Shown here: piece after piece, positions 9,579 to 17,397 of the stretch
How positions within the stretch are numbered: the first letter of the stretch is position 1
Layout: every line of letters begins with the position of its first letter
Assembly: GCF_003585965.1 (NCBI RefSeq)
Contig: NZ_NRJF01000029.1
Span: forward strand, 1 to 47,568
Direction: 5' to 3'
From: Psittacicella gerlachiana
GTDB lineage: Bacteria > Pseudomonadota > Gammaproteobacteria > Enterobacterales > Psittacicellaceae
Length of the DNA stretch: 47,568 nt
The notes under the pieces: generated by a model
The model's database searches: none
What the model saw: the letters and a program-made list of their open reading frames with translations, nothing else
What the model was told of the DNA's origin: nothing
Position numbers and translations under genes: made by a program

Positions 9579-10208
9579 TTATTTATCTTTTCTATCCCCT
9601 AAATGTTTAAGGATTTTTTGTACTTCACGTGCTGAGTTCGCATAAAAGTTCGTACTTTGCACGTTATAATCAATAAAATCTAAAAAGTCTTTATACTTAT
9701 TCGTTTTTTCAATTGATTCCACATAACTTTGTGATTCTTTACGTAATAAATATGGAGACATGGTATCAGAGATTACGTAAGTTAAGAGCAGGTTTACTAA
9801 ACGATAAATGTGAATCATTTTTTCATTAGCAGACATCTCTTGATTAATAATACGATGCAAATGCTCACGGAACTCAGGTACACCTACGTAGCTTTCGGCA
9901 ACCATCATGGCACTGTTAATATTGTCATCACGATTTTTCTTACGTAATAACTCATATTTTTCCGCTTTAGCTTTTGAAACGTAACGGAATAATTCTTCAT
10001 CAGTTGGTAAAGGTTGTCCGGTAAAAGCATGAGCAAATGCTTCACATAATAATTCTGAAGCGGTAGCATGACGCATTTTATTATCAATTCTACGTTTACG
10101 TTCTTGTTGAATGGTTTCGTAAATCTCTACAGGTACAGAAACTGTCATTTTTTTAATGTGGAGATTTTTTTTCCCATGTTCGATATATGGATTGATATGT
10201 TTTGTCAT
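9579..10208 (-). CDS. metJ: MetJ methionine-regulon repressor with an extra C-terminal domain
   Basis: MetJ is a ribbon-helix-helix repressor of methionine genes that uses S-adenosylmethionine as corepressor. Residues 6-73 follow E. coli MetJ closely: NPYIEHGKK, the DNA-contacting strand KKMTVSVP (19-26), [13 protein letters not shown] (46-58) and [16 protein letters not shown]. coli MetJ has 105 residues, whereas this protein has 209. Residues from about 76 on are a charged, mainly helical domain with no recognised family. It contains the run [16 protein letters not shown] and two Tyr/Ser-rich stretches. It could alter oligomerisation or ligand response, but that is inference. The gene stands alone, divergent from rlmB. 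An operator-like palindrome upstream suggests autoregulation. No met gene lies nearby. Confidence 0.88.
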   Translation of the reverse strand: MTKHINPYIEHGKKNLHIKKMTVSVPVEIYETIQQERKRRIDNKMRHATASELLCEAFAHAFTGQPLPTDEELFRYVSKAKAEKYELLRKKNRDDNINSAMMVAESYVGVPEFREHLHRIINQEMSANEKMIHIYRLVNLLLTYVISDTMSPYLLRKESQSYVESIEKTNKYKDFLDFIDYNVQSTNFYANSAREVQKILKHLGDRKDK

Positions 10209-10344
10209 AATATTATTCTCTTTTTTACAATTATTTTATCTTCCTTAAAAGCTTAAACAAACTAAATTCTTCTCTTTTAGGTGTTATATCTTTTTAATCT
10301 TAAAATAAAAGTTAACTTTTTTGATTTTCCAAATCTACACTTAT

Positions 10345-10353
10345 ATTATAGCA
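10345..10353 (-). promoter_or_regulatory. Extended -10 promoter of metJ
   Basis: On the minus strand TGCTATAAT (10353 down to 10345) is a perfect TGnTATAAT extended -10. It directs transcription to metJ, with a leader of about 130 nt. The operator-like palindrome lies just upstream, over the -35 area. Confidence 0.55.
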
Positions 10354-10359
10354 AATTTT

Positions 10360-10378
10360 TATAGAAAATACGTCTATA
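10360..10378. promoter_or_regulatory. Possible MetJ operator (autoregulation)
   Basis: TATAGA (10360-10365) and TCTATA (10373-10378) are perfect arms 7 bp apart. The minus strand contains AGACGTAT, matching six of eight positions of the met box AGACGTCT. It covers the -35 area of the metJ promoter. A second good 8-bp met box next to it is not seen, so the call is tentative. Confidence 0.4.
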
Positions 10379-10475
10379 GGTTGAAATTTTTCTTAATTTC
10401 ATAAAAAGAGGCTTTTTTAACCCCTTAACCCTAATTTATTCTACAAGCTCATGAGATTTTTTCAATAAAAACTTC

Positions 10476-10504
10476 TTGGCTTTTTGAGCTTTTACGATAT
10501 ACTA
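10476..10504 (+). promoter_or_regulatory. Candidate rlmB promoter
   Basis: TTGGCT (10476-10481) and TATACT (10499-10504) are 17 bp apart, with a start near 10511. AAGGA at 10533-10537 is the rlmB ribosome-binding site. Confidence 0.5.
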
Positions 10505-10547
10505 ACCTAGCAAAAAATAATTATTTTTAATCAAGGAATGCTTTTTT

Positions 10548-11291
10548 ATGTCAGCTTCAGTTATTTTTGGTTTCCATGCTATTGAAGCTTTAGTTACCGC
10601 TCGTCCTAAAGCTATAGTTGAAGTAGTTTACGTGGCTCAACGTAACGATCAACGTTTACATAATTTATTAACTCAATTAGAAAATTTACGTATCAAAGCT
10701 ACTCCAAGTAGTAAAGAAAAAATCGAGCAATTTGTCCCTGAAGAAGCTGCTCACCAAGGAGTTATTGCTCTTGTTCGCAAACTCGAAGAGTTTGGTGAAA
10801 ATTATATTGAAGAAATAGTTACGGCTAAGGAAAAACCATTTTTCCTCATTCTTGATGGAATTACCGATCCACACAATCTCGGAGCTTGTTTACGTAGTGC
10901 CGAAGCAGCGGGCGTAGATGCGGTAATCATCCCTAAAGACAAAAGTGCAAGCTTAACTCCAGTTGCACGTAAAATTTCTTCAGGAGCTTCAGAGGTATTA
11001 CCGGTAATTAAAGTTACCAATCTTGCTCGTACCATGAAACGCTTACAAGATTATGGAGTGTGGATTGTGGGGACAGCTGGAGAAGCTGAACAAAATATCT
11101 ATGAGTACCAATTTCCACGTACAGGTTTAGCTTTAGTTATGGGGAATGAGGGCAAAGGTATGCGTCGTCTTACCCGTGAAAACTGTGATAGCCTCGTAAA
11201 AATCCCTATGGCAGGAATAGTTTCTTCATTAAATGTTTCAGTAGCTACTGGCGTTTGTTTATTTGAAATTGTTCGCCAATTAAAACTTTAA
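10548..11291 (+). CDS. rlmB: 23S rRNA (guanosine-2'-O)-methyltransferase RlmB
   Basis: A SPOUT-class enzyme that methylates G2251 of 23S rRNA (E. coli numbering) using S-adenosylmethionine. The N-terminal substrate-binding domain starts VIFGFHAIEALV. The catalytic knot domain has DGITDPHNLGACLRSAEAAG, MGNEGKGMRR and the closing SLNVSVATGVCLFE. The length of 247 residues matches the family (243 in E. coli). It is a single-gene unit with its own promoter and ribosome-binding site, closed by a terminator shared with the convergent gene. Confidence 0.96.
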   Translation: MSASVIFGFHAIEALVTARPKAIVEVVYVAQRNDQRLHNLLTQLENLRIKATPSSKEKIEQFVPEEAAHQGVIALVRKLEEFGENYIEEIVTAKEKPFFLILDGITDPHNLGACLRSAEAAGVDAVIIPKDKSASLTPVARKISSGASEVLPVIKVTNLARTMKRLQDYGVWIVGTAGEAEQNIYEYQFPRTGLALVMGNEGKGMRRLTRENCDSLVKIPMAGIVSSLNVSVATGVCLFEIVRQLKL

Positions 11292-11346
11292 ATCACCCTC
11301 CTACAGATTTATAGCAGTAGATCTAATTTTACTAGATTTAAAACCG

Positions 11347-11374
11347 AAAAAAGTCCTCAGCTGAGGACTTTTTT
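11347..11374. terminator. Bidirectional terminator shared by rlmB and the convergent gene
   Basis: A perfect 28-bp palindrome with arms AAAAAAGTCCTCAG and CTGAGGACTTTTTT. It directly touches the stop codon of the minus-strand gene (TAG at 11377-11375), so one hairpin ends both converging transcripts. Confidence 0.9.
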
Positions 11375-13720
11375 CTATTTAGATAAGGTTTTTAAGCAAG
11401 CTTGGAGATTCTTTTGGGCTTGTTGATAAGCTTTATTTCTTGCTTTGCTATAAGCACTTGCCTTTTTTGTTCCTTGCTTAGCTAAAGTACTTTTTCGTTC
11501 TGAGCTTCTTAAATAAGGATTTGCCTCTACCGAAGTACGATAAACTTGCAGCCTTTCTTTAAATTCAGAGCTTGCTAGTGCTTGCTGTTGAACAAAATTA
11601 TCAGCATAAGCAGGACTTAAATCTCCTAAAGCTTGAGCTATTTGCTCTTTAGCTTTTTGCGCCTGGCGATAAGCATGATATTGCTGAGCTAAATCCTGAT
11701 ATACTTCAAGATCATAACTCCCAAAATCTCGATAGAGTTTTTGCGTACTTGTCCCTGCGGTAACTGGTTCAAGATTTGATAAGACAAGATTATTTAATAC
11801 CAAATCATGTTTATGCGGGAAACAATAAGGTACTTCTTGCCAAGCATGAGCTAAACCAATAAACTCTGGACTAATCGGACTATCCACACTTAAAATACTT
11901 TCAGGGAAGACATTGACATGAATCTTAGTAAAATAAGCATGTAAGATATCATAATAGCCTCCACCCATGCCCATACGATTTAACTGATGATCAAAAGCAA
12001 CCACCGGAGTTGCAACAACTAACAAATCAGTATGATGGACAATTGGGGTATTACCACTAATTACCGGTTCAAGAATGCCATATTTATTACGTTGATAATA
12101 TTGCGGATCAGTAAAATCTAAAGATCTCACCGGAGCAAATACCATTAAACCTTGAGGACGCATTACCGGTAAAGCAACCTTATAACCTTGGCTAATTAGG
12201 AGCTTAATCAGGTTTTGGGTTTCAAATTCACCTTTTTCCGAGAAATATAAACCTATATAACCAGTTTTGTCATGGTAAGCACTACCATATAAGAACTGAG
12301 CATAACGTAAAGCTAAAGGAGAAAGATCAACAGCTTCTTGCTTAGTTTCAAGATTAGAACTTAACTGTAAAAGCTTGAGTTCTTGTTGTTTAACTTCTTC
12401 AGGACAGAGGTTTTGTAAAATCTGTAAGATAATTTTATATCTTTGCTGAAAACTTGGAGCATGAGCAATTGCTTTTTCCATAGTTGCTAGCACTTCATCA
12501 TCATTATCTAAACAAATTTTACTACGCACACTAGCTTTATTACTTGCCGAAGAAGTTAAAGCAAAGTAAGCATTTAACTGACCATAAATCGCTTGATATA
12601 AGGCACTAAATGGAAAGTTAATTTCCGGATAAAGATCAGAAAAAATCGCTCTTAACTCTACAAACTCTTGAGTATTTAATAACCCTAGGTAAGCACGAAT
12701 TAATTCCGCACAGCCTTGAGGCGTAGCTAACTCACTAATACTATTACCTGAAGTAAACATAGTTTCGTGATCTTGTTTACGCTGATTATAAACCTTATCA
12801 ATATTGTGAACGGTTAACTCAATAGTATTATCTTTACGATGCTCGGCAATACTTTTACTTGTATGCGTATAGTCGCTTACTTCTGCTGGATCTAAATAAG
12901 CCGAATTCGGATAAGCATAAAATAATGATGGTAAATCCGTATCAAGTAAATAGTAGTCTCTACCTCCTATTTGCGGATTAAAATCAATATTTAATTCTTT
13001 ATCCACCGCTACCTTACGTTGCAATTGGGATTTATAATGACGATCACTTTTAGCTAAAGCTTGTAACTCTAACATGCGTCCTAGATTAGGACCATGTTCA
13101 AGCATTAACGGAAGATGACTTGCCTGCTCTAAGATTAGATCCATTTGTTTGGCATTAATGCCAATACTTCCAGCTTTAGATTTAATATCTTTTAAAGCTT
13201 CAAAAAAGCTTTGTCCTTGGTGATCTTGTTTATACTCAACAAAGTTTTGAATATGTTTTCTAGTAACTAAAGGATGTAAACTTAAATAATCGACCACAAA
13301 AGTACGACGTAACTCAGCTAATATAGTGTCATGTTGAATAAGGTTTTCAAAAAACTTATTTACATAAAAATCTAAGTTACTCACTTTACTATAATGAGCT
13401 ACTTTTTGGCGACGATGTTTAATTAGTTTTCTTAATTCGGTTTTATAACCCAAAACCTTTTGCTCAAAGTCCTGAGGTTGAACTTTTGTTTCTTGAGCTA
13501 AAGCTTGGCGAATAAGAGCTAAATTATCTATAGCTTCTTGTGGATGCTCTTCTATATCCACACTCAATAAAGCTTCTAAATCTAGCTTGGCTAAGGCTTC
13601 TTGGTGGTCACGTAAAAATAAATTATCTTCAAGACCATATCTTTGAGCGAGCTTAAAACGCTCACGCTTAAAAACATTGATAGAAGCGACAAGCAAATTA
13701 TAATTTTCAATATTATGCAT
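11375..13720 (-). CDS. Very large protein containing a 5-formyltetrahydrofolate cyclo-ligase domain
   Basis: Residues about 485-655 match 5-formyltetrahydrofolate cyclo-ligase (YgfA/Fau), which turns 5-formyl-THF into methenyl-THF with ATP. Visible blocks are YIGLYFSEKGEFETQ, KVALPVMRPQG, DLLVVATPVVAFD, RMGMGGGYYD (near 582-591) and GLAHAWQEV. Normal enzymes have about 180-200 residues; this one has 781. A short block near 92-108 (YKTELRKLIKHRRQKVA) looks like the usual N-terminus of the family. The ~370 residues between it and the core would then be an insertion. Residues 660-781 are a Lys/Gln/Ala-rich tail. No other family was recognised in the extra sequence. The ligase activity is inferred from the conserved core only. 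Confidence 0.72.
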   Translation of the reverse strand: MHNIENYNLLVASINVFKRERFKLAQRYGLEDNLFLRDHQEALAKLDLEALLSVDIEEHPQEAIDNLALIRQALAQETKVQPQDFEQKVLGYKTELRKLIKHRRQKVAHYSKVSNLDFYVNKFFENLIQHDTILAELRRTFVVDYLSLHPLVTRKHIQNFVEYKQDHQGQSFFEALKDIKSKAGSIGINAKQMDLILEQASHLPLMLEHGPNLGRMLELQALAKSDRHYKSQLQRKVAVDKELNIDFNPQIGGRDYYLLDTDLPSLFYAYPNSAYLDPAEVSDYTHTSKSIAEHRKDNTIELTVHNIDKVYNQRKQDHETMFTSGNSISELATPQGCAELIRAYLGLLNTQEFVELRAIFSDLYPEINFPFSALYQAIYGQLNAYFALTSSASNKASVRSKICLDNDDEVLATMEKAIAHAPSFQQRYKIILQILQNLCPEEVKQQELKLLQLSSNLETKQEAVDLSPLALRYAQFLYGSAYHDKTGYIGLYFSEKGEFETQNLIKLLISQGYKVALPVMRPQGLMVFAPVRSLDFTDPQYYQRNKYGILEPVISGNTPIVHHTDLLVVATPVVAFDHQLNRMGMGGGYYDILHAYFTKIHVNVFPESILSVDSPISPEFIGLAHAWQEVPYCFPHKHDLVLNNLVLSNLEPVTAGTSTQKLYRDFGSYDLEVYQDLAQQYHAYRQAQKAKEQIAQALGDLSPAYADNFVQQQALASSEFKERLQVYRTSVEANPYLRSSERKSTLAKQGTKKASAYSKARNKAYQQAQKNLQACLKTLSK

Positions 13721-14138
13721 GAAAACACCTAGAAAAAATTCTCTACAAGAGATTGTTTTTTTATTAAATTTTGTTGCTAAAACTCTAAACTTTTTTAGGT
13801 TTATAGTTTACCACTAACCTAAAACTTTTGCCGTAAATTCTCAACTCTCTAGCTTTGCTCTTCAAATGTTTCTTTTCCCTCTTTCTTACACTATTTCTCT
13901 CTTATTTCTTTTCCTCTTAATCTATTCTTGCTTTTTCTATTTCTTGCTTTTATAAATATTACTAGGTAATTGCAACTTTTATTTCTCACCCTCTATTTTA
14001 TTGTTTCTCCCTACCTCTGATTAGACTTAGATTAACCAAGAGAAATATTTTTCCTTAAGTAAATTTGGGATATAATCATAAAGGTATATTTATATTGATC
14101 CACTTTACCTCTAAAAAATTGTATTACAGGAACTTTCC
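13721..14138. other. Intergenic region, pyrimidine-rich, no gene seen
   Basis: The plus strand is dominated by CTTT/TTTC runs. TTTTAGGTT (13793-13801) and AACCTAAAA (13816-13824) form a 9-bp inverted repeat with a 14-nt loop. 6S RNA lies next to ygfA in many gammaproteobacteria, so both strands were searched for its structure, but none was found. TATAAT at 14071-14076 may be the -10 of the nitroreductase gene; its -35 is weak. Confidence 0.4.
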
Positions 14139-14705
14139 ATGGATGTGTTAAATTTATTACAAAATCGTTTTTCGGAAAAGAAATTAGTTGCTCCAGCACC
14201 AAATAAAGAACAACTACAAGAAATCTTTCGTGCTGCTTTACGTGTTCCCGATCACGCCTCATTAAAACCTTATCAATTTTACGTTCTTGAAGGTCAAGAG
14301 CAAATGCAAAAACTTTCAGATTTAATGCTCGACTGTTGTCGTGAATTAGATCTTCCTGAAAAATTTGAAGAAAAAGCAAAGAAATTTGCAACTCGTGCTC
14401 CGCAAGTAATCGTTGTCGTAGCTAAAGTTGATCCTAACCACAAAAAAGTTCCAGCTTGGGAACAAGTAGTTACGGCAGGTTGTGCTACCTATGCTATCCA
14501 ATTAGCGGCTAATTCTCTAGGTTTTGATAACTTTTGGGTAACTGCAAAATGGGTACAAGGGACGGCAATGCGTGAATATTTTAACTGCCAAAAAGATGAT
14601 CAAATCGTTGCTCTCCTCCTTTCAGGTACTGCCAAAGAGCGTAAAGACAAAGAAGATAAAAAGGCAGTAAAACATCTTGATGACTATGTAACCTATATAG
14701 ACTAG
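14139..14705 (+). CDS. YdjA-like NAD(P)H nitroreductase
   Basis: A small FMN-dependent nitroreductase-fold oxidoreductase closest to E. coli YdjA (183 aa) by layout. It opens MDVLNLLQNRFS (E. coli MDALELLINRRS), followed by the FMN-contacting PAPNKEQLQEIFRAALRVPD, then KPYQFYVLEG, VVAKVDPNHKKVPAWEQ, and AGCATYAIQLAANSLGF with the VTAKWVQG segment. The 188 residues carry a charged tail. AGGA precedes the ATG. The physiological substrate is unknown in the family. It ends 60 bp before serA, and a TATAAT lies in that gap, so the two are probably separate units. Confidence 0.85.
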   Translation: MDVLNLLQNRFSEKKLVAPAPNKEQLQEIFRAALRVPDHASLKPYQFYVLEGQEQMQKLSDLMLDCCRELDLPEKFEEKAKKFATRAPQVIVVVAKVDPNHKKVPAWEQVVTAGCATYAIQLAANSLGFDNFWVTAKWVQGTAMREYFNCQKDDQIVALLLSGTAKERKDKEDKKAVKHLDDYVTYID

Positions 14706-14714
14706 TTTTTCTAG

Positions 14715-14720
14715 TATAAT
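14715..14720 (+). promoter_or_regulatory. Candidate -10 of serA
   Basis: AGTATAAT places a perfect TATAAT at 14715-14720, about 46 bp before the serA ATG. No convincing -35. ACTAG...CTAGT arms (14701-14715) overlap it. Confidence 0.4.
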
Positions 14721-14765
14721 AGAGAGCAAAGAAATATTATTATCCCCATGGATTAAGGAGTTGGC

Positions 14766-16004
14766 ATGACAACTAAAGTATCTTTAGCTAAAGATAAGAT
14801 TAAATTTCTGCTCTTAGAAGGCGTTGATCCTTTAGCCGTAGAAACTTTAACCAATGCTGGTTATACCAATATTGACTACCAGAAAAAAGCTCTCGAAGGT
14901 CAAGAGCTTTTAGAGGCAATTAAAGATGTGCATTTTATTGGTATACGTTCACGCACCAATTTAACTCGTGAAGTTTTAGAACATGCAGAAAAACTTATTG
15001 CTGTAGGTTGTTTTTGTATAGGTACCAACCAAGTTGATTTAGAAGCAGCCTCACAATTAGGCATTGTGGTATTTAATGCTCCTTTTAGTAATACCCGTTC
15101 GGTAGCAGAAATGGTATTAGGAGAAATGATTATCCTTTACCGCAATCTCGCTCAAGCTAATGCTGAAGTACACCGTGGAGTTTGGAATAAATCTGCTTCT
15201 AATGCTAATGAAGTGCGTGGTAAAACCTTAGGAATTGTTGGTTATGGGCATATTGGAAGCCAACTATCTGTACTGGCTGAATCTATTGGTTTAAAAGTTA
15301 TTTTCTACGATATTGAAAATAAACTACCTATGGGTAATGCCATTCAAGTAGGTTCACTGCACGAACTTGTAAGTCAAGCCGATATCGTAAGTTTACATGT
15401 TCCGGAAAATGAATCAACCAAAAATCTCATTAACCAAGAAGTTTTAAGCCACTTTAAGCAAGGCGCAGTACTTGTAAATGCTGCTCGTGGTACGGTAGTA
15501 GATATAGATGCTGTTGTAACCTCTTTAAGTTCAGGGCATCTACGTGGTGCTGCTTTTGATGTGTTCCCTGAAGAACCAAAAGGAGCTGGACAAGAGTTTA
15601 TCTCTCCATTACGTGAATTTGATAATGTAATCCTTACTCCGCATGTAGGCGGTTCAACTGCCGAAGCTCAAGCTAATATAGGTGCAGAAGTAGCCTTTAA
15701 ATTCGTAAAATATTCTGATAATGGCTCTACTGCAACTGCGGTTAACTTCCCTGAAGTTACCTTACCAGAACACTCAGAATCTATACGTTTACTCCATATT
15801 CACCAAAATAAACCTGGGGTACTTAATGCCATTAACCAAGTGTTTGTAAAAAACAATATTAACATTGCGGGGCAGTTCTTAAGTACTAATCCTCAAATTG
15901 GTTATGTAGTAATTGATATCAATGCTGAAGTAAATCTTGTCGCTGAAATAGTTGCGGAATTAAGAGAAATTCCTGGAACTTTAAAAGTAAGACAATTACT
16001 GTAA
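14766..16004 (+). CDS. serA: D-3-phosphoglycerate dehydrogenase
   Basis: First enzyme of serine synthesis: it oxidises 3-phosphoglycerate to 3-phosphohydroxypyruvate with NAD+. The 412 residues match E. coli SerA (410). Catalytic and NAD features are NTRSVAEMV, the NAD loop GIVGYGHIGSQ, NAARGTVVD (active-site Arg) and LTPHVGGSTAEAQ (active-site His). The C-terminal ACT domain from about 340 (LLHIHQNKPGVLNAINQVF...INIAGQFLSTNPQIGYVVID) is the site of serine feedback inhibition in the family. A strong AAGGAG stands 6 bp before the ATG. Followed by a terminator and then thiL. Confidence 0.97.
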   Translation: MTTKVSLAKDKIKFLLLEGVDPLAVETLTNAGYTNIDYQKKALEGQELLEAIKDVHFIGIRSRTNLTREVLEHAEKLIAVGCFCIGTNQVDLEAASQLGIVVFNAPFSNTRSVAEMVLGEMIILYRNLAQANAEVHRGVWNKSASNANEVRGKTLGIVGYGHIGSQLSVLAESIGLKVIFYDIENKLPMGNAIQVGSLHELVSQADIVSLHVPENESTKNLINQEVLSHFKQGAVLVNAARGTVVDIDAVVTSLSSGHLRGAAFDVFPEEPKGAGQEFISPLREFDNVILTPHVGGSTAEAQANIGAEVAFKFVKYSDNGSTATAVNFPEVTLPEHSESIRLLHIHQNKPGVLNAINQVFVKNNINIAGQFLSTNPQIGYVVIDINAEVNLVAEIVAELREIPGTLKVRQLL

Positions 16005-16016
16005 AGATTATTTTGG

Positions 16017-16043
16017 AGGGACGTGATCTACGTCCCTATTTTT
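16017..16043 (+). terminator. Intrinsic terminator between serA and thiL
   Basis: AGGGACGT (16017-16024) pairs with ACGTCCCT (16030-16037) around GATCT, followed by ATTTTT. The thiL ribosome-binding site starts only a few bases later, so read-through past this hairpin may supply thiL mRNA. Confidence 0.75.
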
Positions 16044-16056
16044 ACAAGGAAAATTT

Positions 16057-17358
16057 ATGGCACTTGGTGAATTTAATCTTATTGCAAAATACTTTGCTCA
16101 ACCTCAAGAACTCCTTGGACACCCTATGGTCAGTGAAACTAGCGACCTTGGGGATGACTGTGCAATTGTGCAAGTAAAATCGGGATATGATTTGCTCGTA
16201 ACTACCGATACCATGGTCGAAAACTCCCACTTCTATCCGGAAATTCATCCTTATGACCTTGGCTATAAGGCCGTAGTTACTAATCTTTCTGATATTGTCA
16301 GCAAGGGAGGAATTCCTACTTGGGTTAGCCTCGCTTTAACTTTGCCTCAAGCCCATCCAACTTGGCTCGAAGCTTTTTCTCAAGGTCTTTTTGATGCTTT
16401 ACAAGTATATAATGTACGTCTAATTGGTGGAGATACGGTACAAGGAAAAGAACTTTCGGTTACCATTACCGCTCAAGGTACTGTAGCTCATAATCAAGCC
16501 TTTACTCGTAAAGCCGCTCAAGTAGGAGATGCGATTTTTGTTACCGGAACTCTAGGAGCTGCCTATGCTGGCTTTAGACTCCTCGAAGCTCTACATCAAA
16601 AATACTTTGCTAATTACTCTAATCCTATCACGACTTTTGCTCCTGCATTTACAGTAGGTGTAAGTACGCATAGTGTTTATCAAAGCTCACGTTTCCCGCT
16701 TATTAGTAGTCAAGAAGTAGACTATAGTTGCTTTATTAAAGATCCAAGTCAAGCAGAGTTTTATCGTAATCTTTGTCAAACTCTAATTGTAAAAAATCTT
16801 CATCCACAAACTCTCACTAAGTTTGTACAAAGATTCCATGGGTATGTCAATGCCTCTATGGATATTTCTGATGGCTTATTTAGTGATTTACGTCATATTC
16901 TTGAGTTAAGTCAAGTTAATGCCCAAATCAATTTAGAAGCCTTACCTGCTCACCCTTACTTAAAACCTCTCGTAGAACTCACAGATCCGCAACAGTTACT
17001 TCTTTCGAGTCCCGAGATCTTAGCTCTTAAAGGAGGCGAAGATTATCAAATTCTTTTCACCGTGGGAGCTGATAAGGTTGAGAGCTTTAAAGCAGAAATT
17101 GCTAAAAGTGGCTTACTCGGCTTAATTACTCAAATTGGTACTATTACTCCTGCAACTCCAGAGCAATTACAAGCAGCAAGAGCAAGTTCAGAAACCTTAG
17201 CAATAGGTTCAAACTTTGTCCCTCAAGTAAGCTACTATAAAAATGGAGAGGAAGTAAACTTAAGTCAATTAATTGAACAAGATATTTTCACTAAAACTCA
17301 AGATCAAGAGTTAGCCCACAAAACAGTCAACTCCTTAATCTTTGAGCATTTTAATTAA
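16057..17358 (+). CDS. thiL: Thiamine-monophosphate kinase with an internal insertion
   Basis: It phosphorylates thiamine monophosphate to thiamine diphosphate, the active cofactor. Family signatures are GEFNLIAKYF at the start, LGDDCAIV, TTDTMVENSHF, NLSDIVSKGG, LIGGDTVQG, MDISDGLFSDL and the closing GGEDYQILF. E. coli ThiL has 325 residues, and this has 433. About 55 extra residues lie between GAAYAGFRLLEAL (near 165) and NLHPQTL (near 245); the C-terminus is also longer. All nucleotide and substrate motifs remain, so it should be active. AAGGAAAA precedes the ATG. It is closed by a bidirectional terminator. Confidence 0.93.
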   Translation: MALGEFNLIAKYFAQPQELLGHPMVSETSDLGDDCAIVQVKSGYDLLVTTDTMVENSHFYPEIHPYDLGYKAVVTNLSDIVSKGGIPTWVSLALTLPQAHPTWLEAFSQGLFDALQVYNVRLIGGDTVQGKELSVTITAQGTVAHNQAFTRKAAQVGDAIFVTGTLGAAYAGFRLLEALHQKYFANYSNPITTFAPAFTVGVSTHSVYQSSRFPLISSQEVDYSCFIKDPSQAEFYRNLCQTLIVKNLHPQTLTKFVQRFHGYVNASMDISDGLFSDLRHILELSQVNAQINLEALPAHPYLKPLVELTDPQQLLLSSPEILALKGGEDYQILFTVGADKVESFKAEIAKSGLLGLITQIGTITPATPEQLQAARASSETLAIGSNFVPQVSYYKNGEEVNLSQLIEQDIFTKTQDQELAHKTVNSLIFEHFN

Positions 17359-17363
17359 ACGAA

Positions 17364-17394
17364 AAAAGAACACCTCAGCTGTAGGTGTTCTTTT
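17364..17394. terminator. Bidirectional terminator after thiL
   Basis: AAAAGAACACCT (17364-17375) pairs with AGGTGTTCTTTT (17383-17394) around a 7-nt loop. It serves thiL and the convergent exported-protein gene. Confidence 0.9.
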
Positions 17395-17397
17395 CAA

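Noticed and set aside
13721-14138. 6S RNA next to the ygfA-like gene
   Set aside because: In many gammaproteobacteria 6S RNA precedes ygfA, so the region was read on both strands. It is a pyrimidine/purine-biased stretch with no long rod-like pairing or conserved 6S segments.
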